A stretch of 64,000 nt of DNA from Blastococcus sp. TF02A-26 (GCF_003319125.1 NZ_QOHG01000016.1:52716-116715); one strand, 5' to 3'; shown: positions 1 through 10,004, numbered from the stretch's first letter. Notes: generated by a model not told the origin, from the letters alone. Numbers and translations are program-made.

Positions 1-2
1 AG

Positions 3-461
<459 letters not shown>

Positions 462-497
462 GGTGGCCGGGCCCGGCCTCGGCTAGGTTCCGAGGCC

Positions 498-1466
498 ATG
501 CTGGCTGCCTTCGTCTCGTCCCCGTCCCCCGAGGACCCGCTCTCCGTCCTGGAGATCGGCGACCGCCCCGAGCCCGAGGCCCGCGAGGGCTGGACGACGG
601 TGCAGGTCAAGGCCGTCTCGCTGAACCACCACGACCTCTTCAGCCTGCGCGGCATCGGCCTGCCCCAGGAGCGGATGCCGATGATCCTCGGCACCGACGC
701 GGCTGGTCTCGACGAGGACGGCAACGAGGTGGTCGTGCACGGCGTCGTCGTCGGCACGCCCGGGTGGACCGGCGACGAGACGCTCGACCCCAAGCGCACA
801 CTCTTCTCCGAGCTCCACCAGGGCACGATGGCCGAGCGGGTCGTCGTCCCGAAGCGCAACGTGCTGCCCAAGCCCGCCGAGCTCTCCTACGCCGAGGCCG
901 CCTGCCTGCCGACCGCGTGGCTCACGGCCTACCGGATGCTGTTCGTGCGGTCCGGGCTCCGGCCGGGGCAGACGATCCTGGTCCAGGGCGCGAGCGGCGG
1001 CGTCGCCACGGCGCTGGTCGTGCTCGGCAAGGCCGCCGGGTACCGGGTCTGGGTGACCGGCCGCAGCGAGGAGAAGCGCGCCGCGGCGCTGGCGCTGGGC
1101 GCGGACCAGGCGTTCGAGTCCAACGCCCGGCTGCCCGAGCGGGTGGACGGCGTCATGGAGACCGTCGGTGAGGCGACCTGGTCGCACAGCGTCAAGTCGC
1201 TCAAGCCCGGCGGCGTCATCGTGACCTCCGGCGCGACGACCGGCTTCAACCCGGGAGCGGAGCTGAACCGGGTCTTCTTCACCCAGCTCTCGGTGATCGG
1301 CTCGACCATGGGCACCCGCGACGAGCTGGCCGACCTCATCTCGATGTGCCGGGCGACCGGGATCCGCCCGCAGATCGACGTCGAGCTGCCCCTGGCCGAC
1401 GCCCGCGAGGGCTTCGCCCGCATGCTCGAGGGCCGGACCAACGGGAAGATCGTCTTCACCCTCTGA
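498..1466 (+). CDS. Zinc-independent MDR-family alcohol dehydrogenase / quinone oxidoreductase
   Basis: A 322-aa medium-chain dehydrogenase/reductase. The N-terminal GroES-like part contains 'VSLNHHDLFSLRG', as in quinone-oxidoreductase-like members. The Rossmann part has a nucleotide-binding stretch 'GASGGVATALVVLGKAAG' (about residues 164-181) followed by 'GRSEEKRAAALALGA', which fits NADP(H) binding. The structural-zinc four-cysteine lobe is absent, so it probably acts as a zinc-independent NADPH oxidoreductase. The substrate cannot be deduced. The ATG at 498 is the first start after selD. The next gene begins 16 bp downstream, so the two are probably cotranscribed. Family assignment is secure; specific function is not. 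Confidence 0.88.
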   Translation: MLAAFVSSPSPEDPLSVLEIGDRPEPEAREGWTTVQVKAVSLNHHDLFSLRGIGLPQERMPMILGTDAAGLDEDGNEVVVHGVVVGTPGWTGDETLDPKRTLFSELHQGTMAERVVVPKRNVLPKPAELSYAEAACLPTAWLTAYRMLFVRSGLRPGQTILVQGASGGVATALVVLGKAAGYRVWVTGRSEEKRAAALALGADQAFESNARLPERVDGVMETVGEATWSHSVKSLKPGGVIVTSGATTGFNPGAELNRVFFTQLSVIGSTMGTRDELADLISMCRATGIRPQIDVELPLADAREGFARMLEGRTNGKIVFTL

Positions 1467-1482
1467 CGCGGGAGGCGGCGCG

Positions 1483-1791
1483 GTGATCGCACGGATGTGG
1501 CGCGGCTGGGTCCGCACCGAGGACCGCGCCGCCTACCTGGACCACGTCGAGGCCACCGGCATGGCGGAGTACCGGCGGACGCCGGGGAACCGGGGCGCGC
1601 ACATGCTCGCCCGCGACCTCGACGACGGCCGCACCGAGATCGTCACGCTCAGCTTCTGGGACTCCCTCGACGTCGTCCGGGGATTCGCCGGCGAGGACGT
1701 GTCGCGGGCGGTCTTCTACCCGGAGGACGACCGCTACCTCGTCGGCCGCGAGGAGACCGTGACCCACCACGACGTCCACGGCGGAGCCTGA
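1483..1791 (+). CDS. Small dimeric alpha-beta barrel (ABM-like) protein
   Basis: A 102-aa protein starting with GTG. Its pattern resembles antibiotic-biosynthesis-monooxygenase-like dimeric ferredoxin folds: 'MIARMWRGWV', then a helix 'AYLDHVEATG', 'GNRGAHMLAR', 'TEIVTLSFWDS', and late 'GRE-ETVTHHDV'. Members include cofactor-independent monooxygenases and haem-degrading enzymes, but many have unknown roles and no catalytic residue can be assigned here. It lies 16 bp after the MDR oxidoreductase and is closed by a hairpin, so the pair looks like a two-gene redox unit. The fold call is moderately confident; any reaction would be speculation. Confidence 0.7.
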   Translation: MIARMWRGWVRTEDRAAYLDHVEATGMAEYRRTPGNRGAHMLARDLDDGRTEIVTLSFWDSLDVVRGFAGEDVSRAVFYPEDDRYLVGREETVTHHDVHGGA

Positions 1792-1804
1792 CCCGGTCCT
1801 CACC

Positions 1805-1836
1805 AGCGGGGCGCCCCACGCCCGGGGTGCCCCGCT
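1805..1836 (+). terminator. GC hairpin after the MDR/ABM pair
   Basis: AGCGGGGC (1805-1812) pairs with GCCCCGCT (1829-1836). An inner CCCC/GGGG (1814-1817/1824-1827) continues the stem after one G-T position. It lies 14 bp after the stop at 1791. There is no T run, as is common in high-GC actinobacterial terminators. It separates the upstream unit from the HTH/Clp-N promoter. Confidence 0.6.
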
Positions 1837-1851
1837 GTCCTGCATCCGGGA

Positions 1852-1897
1852 TGTCAACCGCAGTTGACACGACAGGGCGACGCAACTTAGGTTGACA
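1852..1897 (+). promoter_or_regulatory. Operator and promoter of the HTH/Clp-N pair
   Basis: TGTCAAC (1852-1858), a 4-nt spacer, and GTTGACA (1863-1869) form a perfect 7-bp inverted repeat. A third GTTGACA lies at 1891-1897. The TTGACA within the second half-site (1864-1869) is a perfect -35 hexamer, and TAGGTT (1888-1893, matching TANNNT) lies 18 bp downstream as -10. That places the transcription start at about 1900-1901, the A of the ATG at 1901, and no Shine-Dalgarno is visible. I infer a leaderless transcript with its -35 buried in an operator, most simply autorepressed by the HTH protein it encodes. Confidence 0.7.
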
Positions 1898-1900
1898 GAC

Positions 1901-2134
1901 ATGGCGGACACGGCAGTGGTGGCCACGGCGGCCGCCGACGACGACCCGGCGGTCGGCCTGCGCGCCGTCCGGTCCCTCCGCGTGCTGGTGGAGCGGCTGG
2001 AGGTCCTGCAGGTCGAGAACGCGCGCGGCAAGGGCTGGACGTGGGAGCAGATCGCCACCTCGCTCGGCGTGAGCCGGCAGGCGGTCCACAAGAAGCACGC
2101 CGGCGGGCGCGGCCCGCTCCGACGGAGGGACTGA
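1901..2134 (+). CDS. Small helix-turn-helix DNA-binding protein
   Basis: A 77-aa protein with a C-terminal HTH. 'GWTWEQIATSLGVSRQAVHKKH' (about residues 45-66) is a clear helix-turn-helix with recognition helix SRQAVHKKH. The N-terminal half ('RSLRVLVERLEVLQVENARGKG') is a helix likely to dimerise. An in-frame TTG at 1892 would add three residues, but ATG 1901 fits the predicted promoter better. The next gene, a Clp N-terminal-domain protein, begins 3 bp after this stop, and such HTH/Clp-N pairs recur in actinobacteria. With a perfect operator directly upstream, it is probably an autorepressor responding to proteotoxic stress. Regulation is inferred; the HTH is seen. Confidence 0.85.
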   Translation: MADTAVVATAAADDDPAVGLRAVRSLRVLVERLEVLQVENARGKGWTWEQIATSLGVSRQAVHKKHAGGRGPLRRRD

Positions 2135-2137
2135 GGC

Positions 2138-2668
2138 ATGTTCGAGCGGTTCACCCCGGAGGCACGGGCGACGGTGGTACGGGCCCAGACGGAGGCCCGC
2201 GACCTGCGCAGCGAGCGGATCGGCACGGAGCACCTGCTCCTCGCGCTGCTCAGGCAGGGCACCCCGACCGCGGCGGTGCTCGGGCGGCACGGGCTGAGCC
2301 CGGAGACGGTCACCGCGGCCGTCACCGGACTGACCGACGACCTCGACGCCGATGCACTCGGCACCCTGGGCATCGATCTGGACGCCGTCCGGGAGCGGGT
2401 GGAGTCGGCGTTCGGACCGGGCGCGCTGGACGACCGGCCGTCCGGTCGGCGCCGGGGCGGGCACATCCCGTTCAGCCCGCGGGCGAAGAAGGTCCTCGAG
2501 CTGTCGCTGCGGGAGACGATCGCGATGAGGCAGCGCACCATCACCGACGGCCACATCGCCCTGAGCCTGATCCGCGAGGGCCAGGGCCTGGCGATGCGCG
2601 TGGTCGCCGACCGCGGGATCGACGGCCGGCAGCTGGCCGGGGAGATCCGGGTCGCGCTGCTGAGCTGA
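2138..2668 (+). CDS. Clp N-terminal (double Clp-N) domain protein
   Basis: A 176-aa protein with two Clp-N repeats and no AAA+ module. Repeat one is 'MFERFTPEARATVVRAQTEA' followed by 'IGTEHLLLALL'; repeat two is 'FSPRAKKVLELSLRETIAM' followed by 'ITDGHIALSLI'. In ClpC/ClpA this domain binds substrates and adaptors. Free-standing versions are common in actinobacteria and are thought to act as small chaperones or to modulate ClpC. A charged linker (about residues 95-110) joins the halves. It is cotranscribed with the HTH regulator, so expression is likely controlled through the GTTGACA operator. Domain call is firm; the cellular role is not established. Confidence 0.88.
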   Translation: MFERFTPEARATVVRAQTEARDLRSERIGTEHLLLALLRQGTPTAAVLGRHGLSPETVTAAVTGLTDDLDADALGTLGIDLDAVRERVESAFGPGALDDRPSGRRRGGHIPFSPRAKKVLELSLRETIAMRQRTITDGHIALSLIREGQGLAMRVVADRGIDGRQLAGEIRVALLS

Positions 2669-2672
2669 GGGC

Positions 2673-3329
2673 TCAGGCGGAGCGGGCGAGCCGGGCCTCG
2701 ATGCGGGCGGCGATCCTCGCCCGGGTGCGCTGCGGGAGGGCCGGCAGCGCCGGGGTCAGCTCGGGCAGCCGGTGCTTCTGCGTGGTGTAGGCCCGGAAGG
2801 CCGTCTCCACGGTGACGCCGTGGGCCGGCCGCTCGAGCACCTCGACCGCGTCGCCGGCGCCGATCTCGCCGGTCTCGAGCACCCGCAGGTAGGCACCCGG
2901 CGCCCCGTGCTGGGTGAACCGCTTGACCAGCTTCGGCACGCCCCAGAAGCGCTCGAAGTTGGCGCACGGGATGCGGCAGTCGGTCACCTCGAGCAGCGCC
3001 GTCCCGACCCGCCAGCGCTCCCCCAGCACGGCGTGCGTGAGGTCCAGCCCGGAGGTGCGCAGGTTCTCGCCGAACCGGCCGGGTGGCAGGTCCCGGTCGA
3101 GCTCGGCGGCCCACCAGTCGGCGTCCTCCTGGGCGTAGGCGTAGAGCGCCTGGCCCTCGCCGCCGTGGTACCGGCGGTTGACCTGCACGTCGCCGTCCAG
3201 ACCGAGGGTGCGGACGGCGACCCGGCCGGTCACCGGCTGCTTGTCGATGCCGGTGCGCTGCGGCTTGCGGTCGGGGACGGAGGGGAGGTCCGTGCCCGAG
3301 ACGCAGACGGCCTCGAGCCGGCCGCTCAC
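2673..3329 (-). CDS. MOSC domain protein (YiiM-like)
   Basis: A 218-aa MOSC-domain protein. Characteristic elements are '[24 protein letters not shown]', '[14 protein letters not shown]', '[18 protein letters not shown]' containing the conserved cysteine, and '[16 protein letters not shown]'. The family transfers or senses sulfur for molybdenum-cofactor enzymes; the YiiM branch acts in reduction of N-hydroxylated compounds. No molybdoenzyme is nearby, so the substrate is open. The GTG start (3327-3329) overlaps the lepA stop by 4 bp (GTGA), so it is translationally coupled to lepA. It converges with the Clp-N gene, ending 4 bp from it. Confidence 0.88.
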   Translation of the reverse strand: MSGRLEAVCVSGTDLPSVPDRKPQRTGIDKQPVTGRVAVRTLGLDGDVQVNRRYHGGEGQALYAYAQEDADWWAAELDRDLPPGRFGENLRTSGLDLTHAVLGERWRVGTALLEVTDCRIPCANFERFWGVPKLVKRFTQHGAPGAYLRVLETGEIGAGDAVEVLERPAHGVTVETAFRAYTTQKHRLPELTPALPALPQRTRARIAARIEARLARSA

Positions 3330-5170
3330 TTCTTGGAGGCGGTCGACTCGTTGGTGGAGAGCGCGGCGACGAACGCCTCCTGGGGGACCTCGACGCGGCC
3401 GACCATCTTCATCCGCTTCTTGCCCTCCTTCTGCTTCTCCAGCAGCTTCCGCTTGCGCGTGATGTCACCGCCGTAGCACTTGGCGAGGACGTCCTTGCGG
3501 ATGGCGCGGACGGTCTCGCGGGCGATCACCCGGGAGCCGACGGCGGCCTGGATGGGCACCTCGAACTGCTGGCGCGGGATGAGCTCGCGCAGCTTGCCGG
3601 CCATCGCCACGCCGTAGCTGTAGGCCTTGTCCTTGTGCACGATCGCACTGAACGCGTCGACGGCCTCGCCCTGGAGCAGGATGTCCACCTTGACCAGCGC
3701 GGACTCCTGCTCGCCGGCCTCCTGGTAGTCCAGGGAGGCGTAGCCGCGGGTGCGCGACTTCAGCGCGTCGAAGAAGTCGAAGATGATCTCGCCGAGCGGC
3801 AGCTTGTAGCGCAGTTCGACCCGGGACTCGCTCAGGTAGTCCATGCCGCCGAGCTGACCGCGCCGGCCCTGGCAGAGCTCCATGATCGCGCCGGTGTAGT
3901 CGCTGGGCGCGATGATCGTGGCGTTGACGACCGGCTCGTAGACGGCGTCGATCTTGCCCTCGGGCCAGTCGCTCGGGTTGGTCACCGTGATCTCGGAGCG
4001 GTCCTCCATGACCACCCGGTAGACCACGTTGGGGGCGGTGGAGATGAGGCTGATGCCGGCCTCGCGCTCCAGCCGCTCCCGGACGATCTCCAGGTGCAGC
4101 AGGCCGAGGAAGCCGACGCGGAAGCCGAACCCCAGCGCCGCGGACGTCTCGGGCTCGTAGACCAGCGCGGCGTCGTTGAGCAGCAGCTTGTCCAGCGCCT
4201 CACGCAGCAGCGGGTAGTCGCTCCCGTCGATCGGGTACAGGCCGGAGTAGACCATCGGCTTGGGGTCGCTGTAGCCGCCGATCGGCTCGGCCGCCGGCTT
4301 GTGCTGCAGGGTGACGGTGTCGCCGACGCGGGACTGGCGGACGTCCTTCACGCCGGTGATGAAGTAGCCGACCTCGCCGACGCCGAGACTGTCGACGGGC
4401 TTCGGCTCCGGGGAGATGACCCCGATCTCCAGCAGCTCGTGGGTGGCGCCGGTCGACATCATCTTGATCCGCTCGCGGGCGGAGATCCGGCCGTCGACGA
4501 CGCGGACGTAGGTGATGACGCCGCGGTAGATGTCGTAGACCGAGTCGAAGATCATGGCGCGGGCCGGGGCCTCCGCCTCGCCCACCGGCGCGGGGATCTG
4601 GGCGACGATCGCGTCGAGCAGGTCGGAGACACCCTCGCCGGTCTTGCCGCTGACCTTCAGCACGTCCTCGGGCTCGCAGCCGATGATGTGCGCGATCTCC
4701 GCGGCGTACTTCTCCGGCTGGGCCGCCGGCAGGTCGATCTTGTTCAGGACCGGGATGATCGTGAGGTCGTTCTCCAGCGCCAGGTAGAGGTTGGCCAGCG
4801 TCTGGGCCTCGATCCCCTGCGCCGCGTCGACCAGCAGCACCGCGCCCTCGCAGGCGGCCAGCGACCGGGACACCTCGTAGGTGAAGTCCACGTGGCCCGG
4901 GGTGTCGATCATGTCGAGCACGTACTCGGTGCCGGCACCGTCACCCGTCCGCGGAGTCCACGGCAGGCGCACGTTCTGCGCCTTGATCGTGATGCCGCGC
5001 TCGCGCTCGATGTCCATGCGGTCGAGGTACTGGGCCCGCATCTGCCGTGCCTCGATGACCCCGGTGACCTCGAGCATCCGATCGGCCAGCGTCGACTTGC
5101 CGTGGTCGATGTGGGCGATGATGCAGAAGTTCCGGATGCGGGCCGGGTCGGTGGCAGCAGGAGTCGTCAC
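3326..5170 (-). CDS. lepA: Elongation factor 4 (LepA), ribosome back-translocase GTPase
   Basis: A 614-aa translational GTPase. G1 is '[11 protein letters not shown]' near residue 17, G3 is '[12 protein letters not shown]', and G4 is 'NKIDLP'. It also has the LepA-specific C-terminal region ending in '[21 protein letters not shown]'. LepA binds ribosomes and helps initiation or back-translocation under stress. The open frame continues upstream to 5419, but homology begins with GTG at 5170 ('[15 protein letters not shown]'), giving the usual family length. It is divergent from rpsT across about 208 bp, a common actinobacterial arrangement, and coupled downstream to the MOSC gene. Confidence 0.97.
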   Translation of the reverse strand: MTTPAATDPARIRNFCIIAHIDHGKSTLADRMLEVTGVIEARQMRAQYLDRMDIERERGITIKAQNVRLPWTPRTGDGAGTEYVLDMIDTPGHVDFTYEVSRSLAACEGAVLLVDAAQGIEAQTLANLYLALENDLTIIPVLNKIDLPAAQPEKYAAEIAHIIGCEPEDVLKVSGKTGEGVSDLLDAIVAQIPAPVGEAEAPARAMIFDSVYDIYRGVITYVRVVDGRISARERIKMMSTGATHELLEIGVISPEPKPVDSLGVGEVGYFITGVKDVRQSRVGDTVTLQHKPAAEPIGGYSDPKPMVYSGLYPIDGSDYPLLREALDKLLLNDAALVYEPETSAALGFGFRVGFLGLLHLEIVRERLEREAGISLISTAPNVVYRVVMEDRSEITVTNPSDWPEGKIDAVYEPVVNATIIAPSDYTGAIMELCQGRRGQLGGMDYLSESRVELRYKLPLGEIIFDFFDALKSRTRGYASLDYQEAGEQESALVKVDILLQGEAVDAFSAIVHKDKAYSYGVAMAGKLRELIPRQQFEVPIQAAVGSRVIARETVRAIRKDVLAKCYGGDITRKRKLLEKQKEGKKRMKMVGRVEVPQEAFVAALSTNESTASKK

Positions 5171-5378
5171 AGTGCCGCCATCGTCCCATGCCCGACGGCG
5201 GGAGCGAGCGCCTCGTCGCGATCCGGCGATCCCCGCGGCGCCCGGGAGGTGACCGGACGGGTGTGGGCCGGCCACGTCGGCGCTGGTATCTTGGTAGACC
5301 GGTCCGTGATCGCAGGGTGTCGACCCCGTGTCCGGACGCACTGACAGACTCCTTCCAGCGAGACACCGAGGCTCACGC

Positions 5379-5645
5379 GTGGCGAACATCAAGTCCCAGA
5401 TGAAGCGGATCAAGACCAACGAGAAGGCGCGTCAGCGCAACGTCGCGGTCAAGTCCGCCCTGAAGACGGCGGTCCGTCGCTTCCGTACCGCTGCCGACGC
5501 CGGGGACGTGGCCGCGGCCACCGCGGCGCTGACCACCGCCAGCAAGGCGCTGGACAAGGCCGCCAGCAAGGGCGTCATCCACAAGAACCAGGCCGCCAAC
5601 CGCAAGTCGGGCATGGCCAAGCAGGTCGCCGGCCTCCAGGGCTGA
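5379..5645 (+). CDS. rpsT: 30S ribosomal protein S20
   Basis: An 88-aa S20 protein. '[21 protein letters not shown]' is the classic basic N-terminus, followed by the helical body and '[18 protein letters not shown]'. It binds 16S rRNA early in 30S assembly. The GTG at 5379-5381 gives the standard length; the upstream in-frame extension to 5328 is not conserved in the family. A TATCTT element at 5287-5292 could be its -10 box, but no good -35 is visible. A 16-bp hairpin terminator follows 17 bp after the stop. Confidence 0.97.
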   Translation: MANIKSQMKRIKTNEKARQRNVAVKSALKTAVRRFRTAADAGDVAAATAALTTASKALDKAASKGVIHKNQAANRKSGMAKQVAGLQG

Positions 5646-5662
5646 CCTCACCGCTCCTCCGT

Positions 5663-5697
5663 CGAGCCCCTCTCCCGCCCCGCGGGAGGGGGGCTCG
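5663..5697. terminator. Bidirectional terminator between rpsT and holA
   Basis: The stem is bases 5663-5678 against 5682-5697, 16 bp with a single G-T pair and a 3-nt loop. It lies between convergent rpsT and holA and can serve both strands. Confidence 0.85.
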
Positions 5698-5744
5698 TCG
5701 CATGTCGGGCCCCGTCGGGGCGCGTGGCCCCGACGCCGGCGGAG

Positions 5745-6728
5745 CTAGCGACGACCGGCGGTGGCCGAGCGGATGCCGACGAGCCGCCGGACGGCCCGCT
5801 CCAGGGCGTAGTCCGCACTGGCGGCGGCGCCCTTCACGTCGGCGTTGAGCTCAGCGGTCACCGCGACCGCCTGCTGGAGCCCGTCGATGCTCCAGCCGCG
5901 CGCCTGGGAGCTGGCCTTGTCGACCTTCCAGAACGGCATCCCGAGGGTCCGCGCCAGGTCGCCGGACCGTGCGTTGACCGACTTCACCCGGGCGGCGGTG
6001 CGCACGCCGTCGGCGATCGCGTCGGCGATCAGCACGTGCGCGACCCCGCGGCCGAGCGCCCAGCGCAGCGTCTCGAGCGACCCGGTCATGTCGCCGAGCA
6101 TCACCTTGTCGGCGACGGCGAACCCGTTGGCCTCGGCCTGTCCGCGGTAGAACCGGGCGACGGCGTCCACGTCGATCGTCCCGCCGAAGTCGGAGACGAG
6201 CTGGCTCGCTGCCGACGACAGGTCCCGCAGATCGTTGCCCACCGCCTCGAGCAGGGCGTTGGCGGCGTCGGCCGCGATGCGCCCCCCGGCGAGGCGGACC
6301 TCGTTGCGGATGAACGCCAGCCGGTCGCCGGTGGACTTGATCTTCGGGCACTCGTCGACGGCGGCCCCGGCGGCCTTGAAGGCCTTGAGCAGCGCCTCGT
6401 TGCGCTTCCCGCCGTGGTGCACGACGACCAGCGTCAGGTCGGGGTCGGCCTCCTTGGCGTAGCCGGTGAGCGCGTCGCAGAGGGCACCCGCGGCCTCGTG
6501 CACCCCGGTGACCACCACCAGCCGGTGACCCCCGAACAGCGAGGGGGCCAGCACGTCGGCCAGCTCGCCCAGGGGGAGCCCGGCTGCGGCCAGGTCGTGC
6601 TGCTCGACGTCGGGGTAGCGACCGAGGACCGCGGCCCGGACCGCCGACAGCGCCCGGCTGCGCAGCAGCTCCTCCTCGCCGACGACGACCCGCAGATGCG
6701 ACGTCGGGGCGGGAGGTGCGGCGGCCAC
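5745..6728 (-). CDS. holA: DNA polymerase III, delta subunit
   Basis: A 327-aa clamp-loader delta subunit, which opens the beta sliding clamp. Typical features are the N-terminal 'VVGEEELLRSRALSAVRAAVL', 'LVVVTGVHEAAGAL', the mid-domain 'ALLEAVGNDLRDLSSAASQLV', and the C-terminal helical collar with 'RRLVGIRSA'. GTG at 6726-6728 is the first usable start after the in-frame stop at 6741-6743. comEC is directly upstream on the same strand, the usual comEA-comEC-holA order. The comEC frame has no stop before it enters this gene; see the finding on comEC. Confidence 0.93.
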   Translation of the reverse strand: MAAAPPAPTSHLRVVVGEEELLRSRALSAVRAAVLGRYPDVEQHDLAAAGLPLGELADVLAPSLFGGHRLVVVTGVHEAAGALCDALTGYAKEADPDLTLVVVHHGGKRNEALLKAFKAAGAAVDECPKIKSTGDRLAFIRNEVRLAGGRIAADAANALLEAVGNDLRDLSSAASQLVSDFGGTIDVDAVARFYRGQAEANGFAVADKVMLGDMTGSLETLRWALGRGVAHVLIADAIADGVRTAARVKSVNARSGDLARTLGMPFWKVDKASSQARGWSIDGLQQAVAVTAELNADVKGAAASADYALERAVRRLVGIRSATAGRR

Positions 6729-6741
6729 TCCGGCATGGTGT

Positions 6742-9144
6742 CACGGCGGTGCGACCGTTCCGGTGCACCGCTGCCATGGAGGGTCCGGGCGCCGACGGGC
6801 CGACCGCGGCCGACGCGTCCTCGACTCCACGGGGGACGACGGCCCACTCCTCCCCCGAGCCGGTGACCGCGACGTCCCCCGAGCGGTCGGTGCGGTAGAC
6901 CCGCATGCCGTCCTGCTCCAGCCAGCCCAGCAGCCGGCGGGTCGGGTGGCCGTAGGTGTTGTCCGCGCCGACCGAGACGATCGCCACCCGGGCACCGCTC
7001 GCCGCGAGGAAGCCGGGGTCGTTGTCGGCGCTGCCGTGGTGCGGCACCTTCAGCACGTCGGCCCGCAGGTCCGGTCCGCGCCGCAGCAGCCGCTCCTCGG
7101 CCTGCGCGCTGAGGTCCCCGGTCAGGAGTATCCGCAGGCCGCGCACGGTCACCCGCGCGACGAGCGAGAGGTCGTTGGGCTCGGCGCTGCGGGTGGCGAT
7201 CTCCGGCGCCGGAGCCAGCACCTCGATCGTGGCCGGACCGACCTGCCGCCGGTCGCCCGGGACGAGCACCTCCTGCCGGGCTCCCGCTCCCCGGATCGTC
7301 CTCGCCAGGTCGTCGGCGCGGTCGTCGGCCGGTGAGAGCGTGCCGGTCGCCACGGTCCCCACCTGCCGATCGCCGAGCGCGCCGTCCAACCCGCCGACGT
7401 GGTCGGCGTCCAGGTGGGACAGCAGGACGAGCGGGAGCCGGTCGATCCCCAGCCGGTCGAGGCAGCGGTCCACCGGGACCACCTCGGGGCCCGCGTCGAC
7501 CAGGACCCCCTCCCCCGGCCCGGTGGGCACGACGAGGGCGTCGCCCTGGCCGACGTCGCACGCCACGAGAACGGCATCGGCCGGAGGCCAGCCGCGGGTC
7601 ACCTGGCGGAGCGGCCAGCCGATCAGCACGACCCCCACGGCGACTGCCAGCATCAGGGCCCGCAGCCGCGGCCAGCGCCACAGGGCCAGCGCGACCGTGG
7701 CCAGCAGGCCGGTCAGGAGCAGCGCGCCGGTCGTGCCGGCGGGCCACGCGGTCACCGAGTCCGGCAGTCCGGCCGCCGATCGCGCCACGAGGACCAGCCA
7801 CCGCACCGGCCAGCCGGCGAGCCAGGTGAGGCAGTCGGCCAGAGGTGCCGCCACTGGCCCGGCCACGGCCGCCAGCAGTCCGAGCACCGTGGCCGGCGGC
7901 ACCGCCGGCGCGGCCAGCAGGTTGGCCGGCAGTGAGACGAGGCTGACGATCCCCGAGAGGCCGGCGACCAGTGGAGCGGTCGCCAGACCCGCCGCCGCGC
8001 TCACGGCGACCGCGTCGGCGAGCAGGCGGGGCCAGCCGCGGGTCCGCAGCCGCCGCGACCACCCCGGCGCCAGCAGCACGATCGCGGCGGTGGCCACCAC
8101 CGACAGGGCGAAGCCTGCGTCCCGCGCCAGGCCCGGGTCGACGAGGAGGAGGACGACCACGGTCGCGGACAGCGCGGGCACCGCCGACCGCGACCGTCCC
8201 GAGGCCAGGGCGAGCAACGAGACGGCGCCCATGGCGGCGGCCCGGAGCACGCTCGCGGTCGGCCGGGCCAGGAGCACGAAGCCCACCAGCGCCACGACCG
8301 CCACCGCAGCCTGGACCCGGCGGTCGACGGCGCGACGGCGGAGCGGTGCCAGCACTCCGCTGAGGACGATGGCCACGTTGGCGCCGGAGACCGCGGTGAG
8401 GTGCGAGAGCCCCGAGCGCCGGAAGTCCTCGGTCAGCAGCGGGTCGAGGCCGCTGGTGTCGCCGACCACGAGTCCCGGGAGGAGCCCGGCGGCCGCCGGG
8501 TCCAGGGTCCGCTCCGCCGACGCCGTCAGGGCAGAGCGCAGGTCCCCCGCCGCACGCTGCACCCAGGGCGGTCCGCCCAGGAGCTCCGGCGGGCCGCGTA
8601 CGGACACCCGGGCCACCACCCCCTCGGTGGGTTCCGCCGCACTCACCACGGCGCGGGTGCGCACCACCTGTCCCGGCAGCAGCTCGGCCCATCCGTCTGC
8701 GGGCGCGAAGACGACGACCGCGTCGTCGAGCGCGATCGATCCGGCTCCGCGGACCAGGCGCGTCGCCGTCGCCTCCACCACCACACGGGGCGGACCCGCG
8801 CCGGCGATCCGTCGAGGGTCTCCGTCCGTCTCCAGCTGCAGCACCACCGTGCCGTCCGAGGCCGTCAGGGGCGAGGCCTCCCGCGCCCACGACCGCGCCG
8901 CGGCACTGCCCGCCGTCAGCACCAGCGCCGCGGAGGCCGCGGCCACCAGCCGTGCCCGACCGGAGCTGCCGGTCCCGACGAGGAGACCGGCCGCTCCCGC
9001 TCCGCCCACGGCGAGGCCGGCGAGCAGCGGCCAGGACAGGAGAGGCGCCACGAGCGTCGTCGTCCAGACGACGGCGGCGGCCGGGGCCAGCCGCAGGTCC
9101 GTCCACGTCCACCGCCGGTCGGACCACCGGTCGACGCCGCTCAC
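6742..9144 (-). CDS. comEC: ComEC/Rec2-type DNA-uptake channel with metallo-beta-lactamase domain; 3' end anomalous
   Basis: Polytopic membrane protein that carries transforming DNA across the membrane. Order of parts: N-terminal membrane segments and an OB-like region (to about residue 230); the ComEC core with 'FRRSGLSHLTAVSGANVAIVL' and many hydrophobic helices (about 250-520); then a C-terminal metallo-beta-lactamase-like domain with 'LLSHLDADHVGGL' near residue 573 and 'VLKVPHHGSADN'. The GTG start (9142-9144) overlaps the comEA stop by 4 bp. The frame lacks a stop at the expected end; it stays open to 5851, far inside holA. I cut the feature at about 801 codons, the usual family length and the point where third-position GC falls off. 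Confidence 0.85.
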
Positions 9145-10004
9145 ACCGCGACCAGGTGAACCAGCTCCTCGAAGGTCGCCGGACCGATGCCCGACACGTC
9201 CTCCAGCTGCTCGACCGCCGTGAACGGCCCGTTCTCCGTGCGGTGGTCGACGATGCGCTGGGCCAGCACCGGACCGATGCCGGGCAGGGCGTCCAGGTCG
9301 GCCGGGGTGGCGCTGTTGAGCAGCACCCTGCCGCCCGCGGCAGCGCCCGCGACCGCGGGCGGTGCTCCCGGCGCCGGAACGCCCACCGCGATCTGCTGCC
9401 CGTCGGTGACGACGGCCGCGAGGTTGACCGCTGCCGGATCCGCTCCGGGTGCGAGGCCGCCGGCTGCCGCGAGGGCGTCCGCGACCCGGGAGCCCTCGGG
9501 CAGGACCACCAGCCCCGGTCGGGCCACCTGTCCGACCACCGACACCGTGACGGTCGCAGCCGTCTCGGCCGCGGTGCCCACGGACGGGCTGGCCGGTGCC
9601 GACCGGCTCGTCCCACCGACGGACCCGCCGTCCACGGGCTCCGCCGCCGGTCGGCTGAGCCACGTCCAGCCGACGAGGATCAGCGCGCCGACCAGACCGG
9701 CCACGAGCAGGGCACGCACACCGGGGCGCCCCGGTGCCACCCGGACCGCCGGTCCGGGAGCCCGGTGCCGGCCGACACCCGCGGGGAGGGCCCCGTCCTC
9801 CTCCCCGGCGCCCTGCGGAGCGGCGGAGTCCGGCTCTCCGGAGCGCGTCGCGGGCGCCTCCCGCCGAGGGAGTGGGTCGCCGGGCTCCTCGTCCAGCGGG
9901 TCGTCGGGGAGCCAGCCGCCGCTCCCCTGCCCCTCGCTCAGCAGCGCCCGCAGGCGCGCCCGGATCAGGTCGGCGTCATCGGCACGGCGGGAGGAGAGGC
10001 GCAC
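9141..10004 (-). CDS. comEA: ComEA-family DNA-binding protein (SLBB plus helix-hairpin-helix)
   Basis: A 287-aa competence DNA receptor. A charged, Pro-rich cytoplasmic N-terminus (1-95) is followed by one membrane helix 'VRALLVAGLVGALILVGWTW' (about 96-115) and a Pro/Ser linker. Next comes an SLBB domain ('VVGQVARPGLVVLPEGSRVADAL') and a double helix-hairpin-helix at the C-terminus ('LNSATPADLDALPGIGPVLAQ', 'ISGIGPATFEELV'-like ending). HhH motifs bind double-stranded DNA outside the membrane and hand it to ComEC. It is coupled to comEC by the GTGA overlap. The start is GTG at 10002-10004. Confidence 0.93.
   Translation of the reverse strand: MRLSSRRADDADLIRARLRALLSEGQGSGGWLPDDPLDEEPGDPLPRREAPATRSGEPDSAAPQGAGEEDGALPAGVGRHRAPGPAVRVAPGRPGVRALLVAGLVGALILVGWTWLSRPAAEPVDGGSVGGTSRSAPASPSVGTAAETAATVTVSVVGQVARPGLVVLPEGSRVADALAAAGGLAPGADPAAVNLAAVVTDGQQIAVGVPAPGAPPAVAGAAAGGRVLLNSATPADLDALPGIGPVLAQRIVDHRTENGPFTAVEQLEDVSGIGPATFEELVHLVAV

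Noticed and set aside
7332..9223. Long plus-strand open frames opposite comEC/comEA
   Set aside because: Stop-poor shadows caused by very high GC; low-complexity Arg/Ser/Pro translations with no family motifs.
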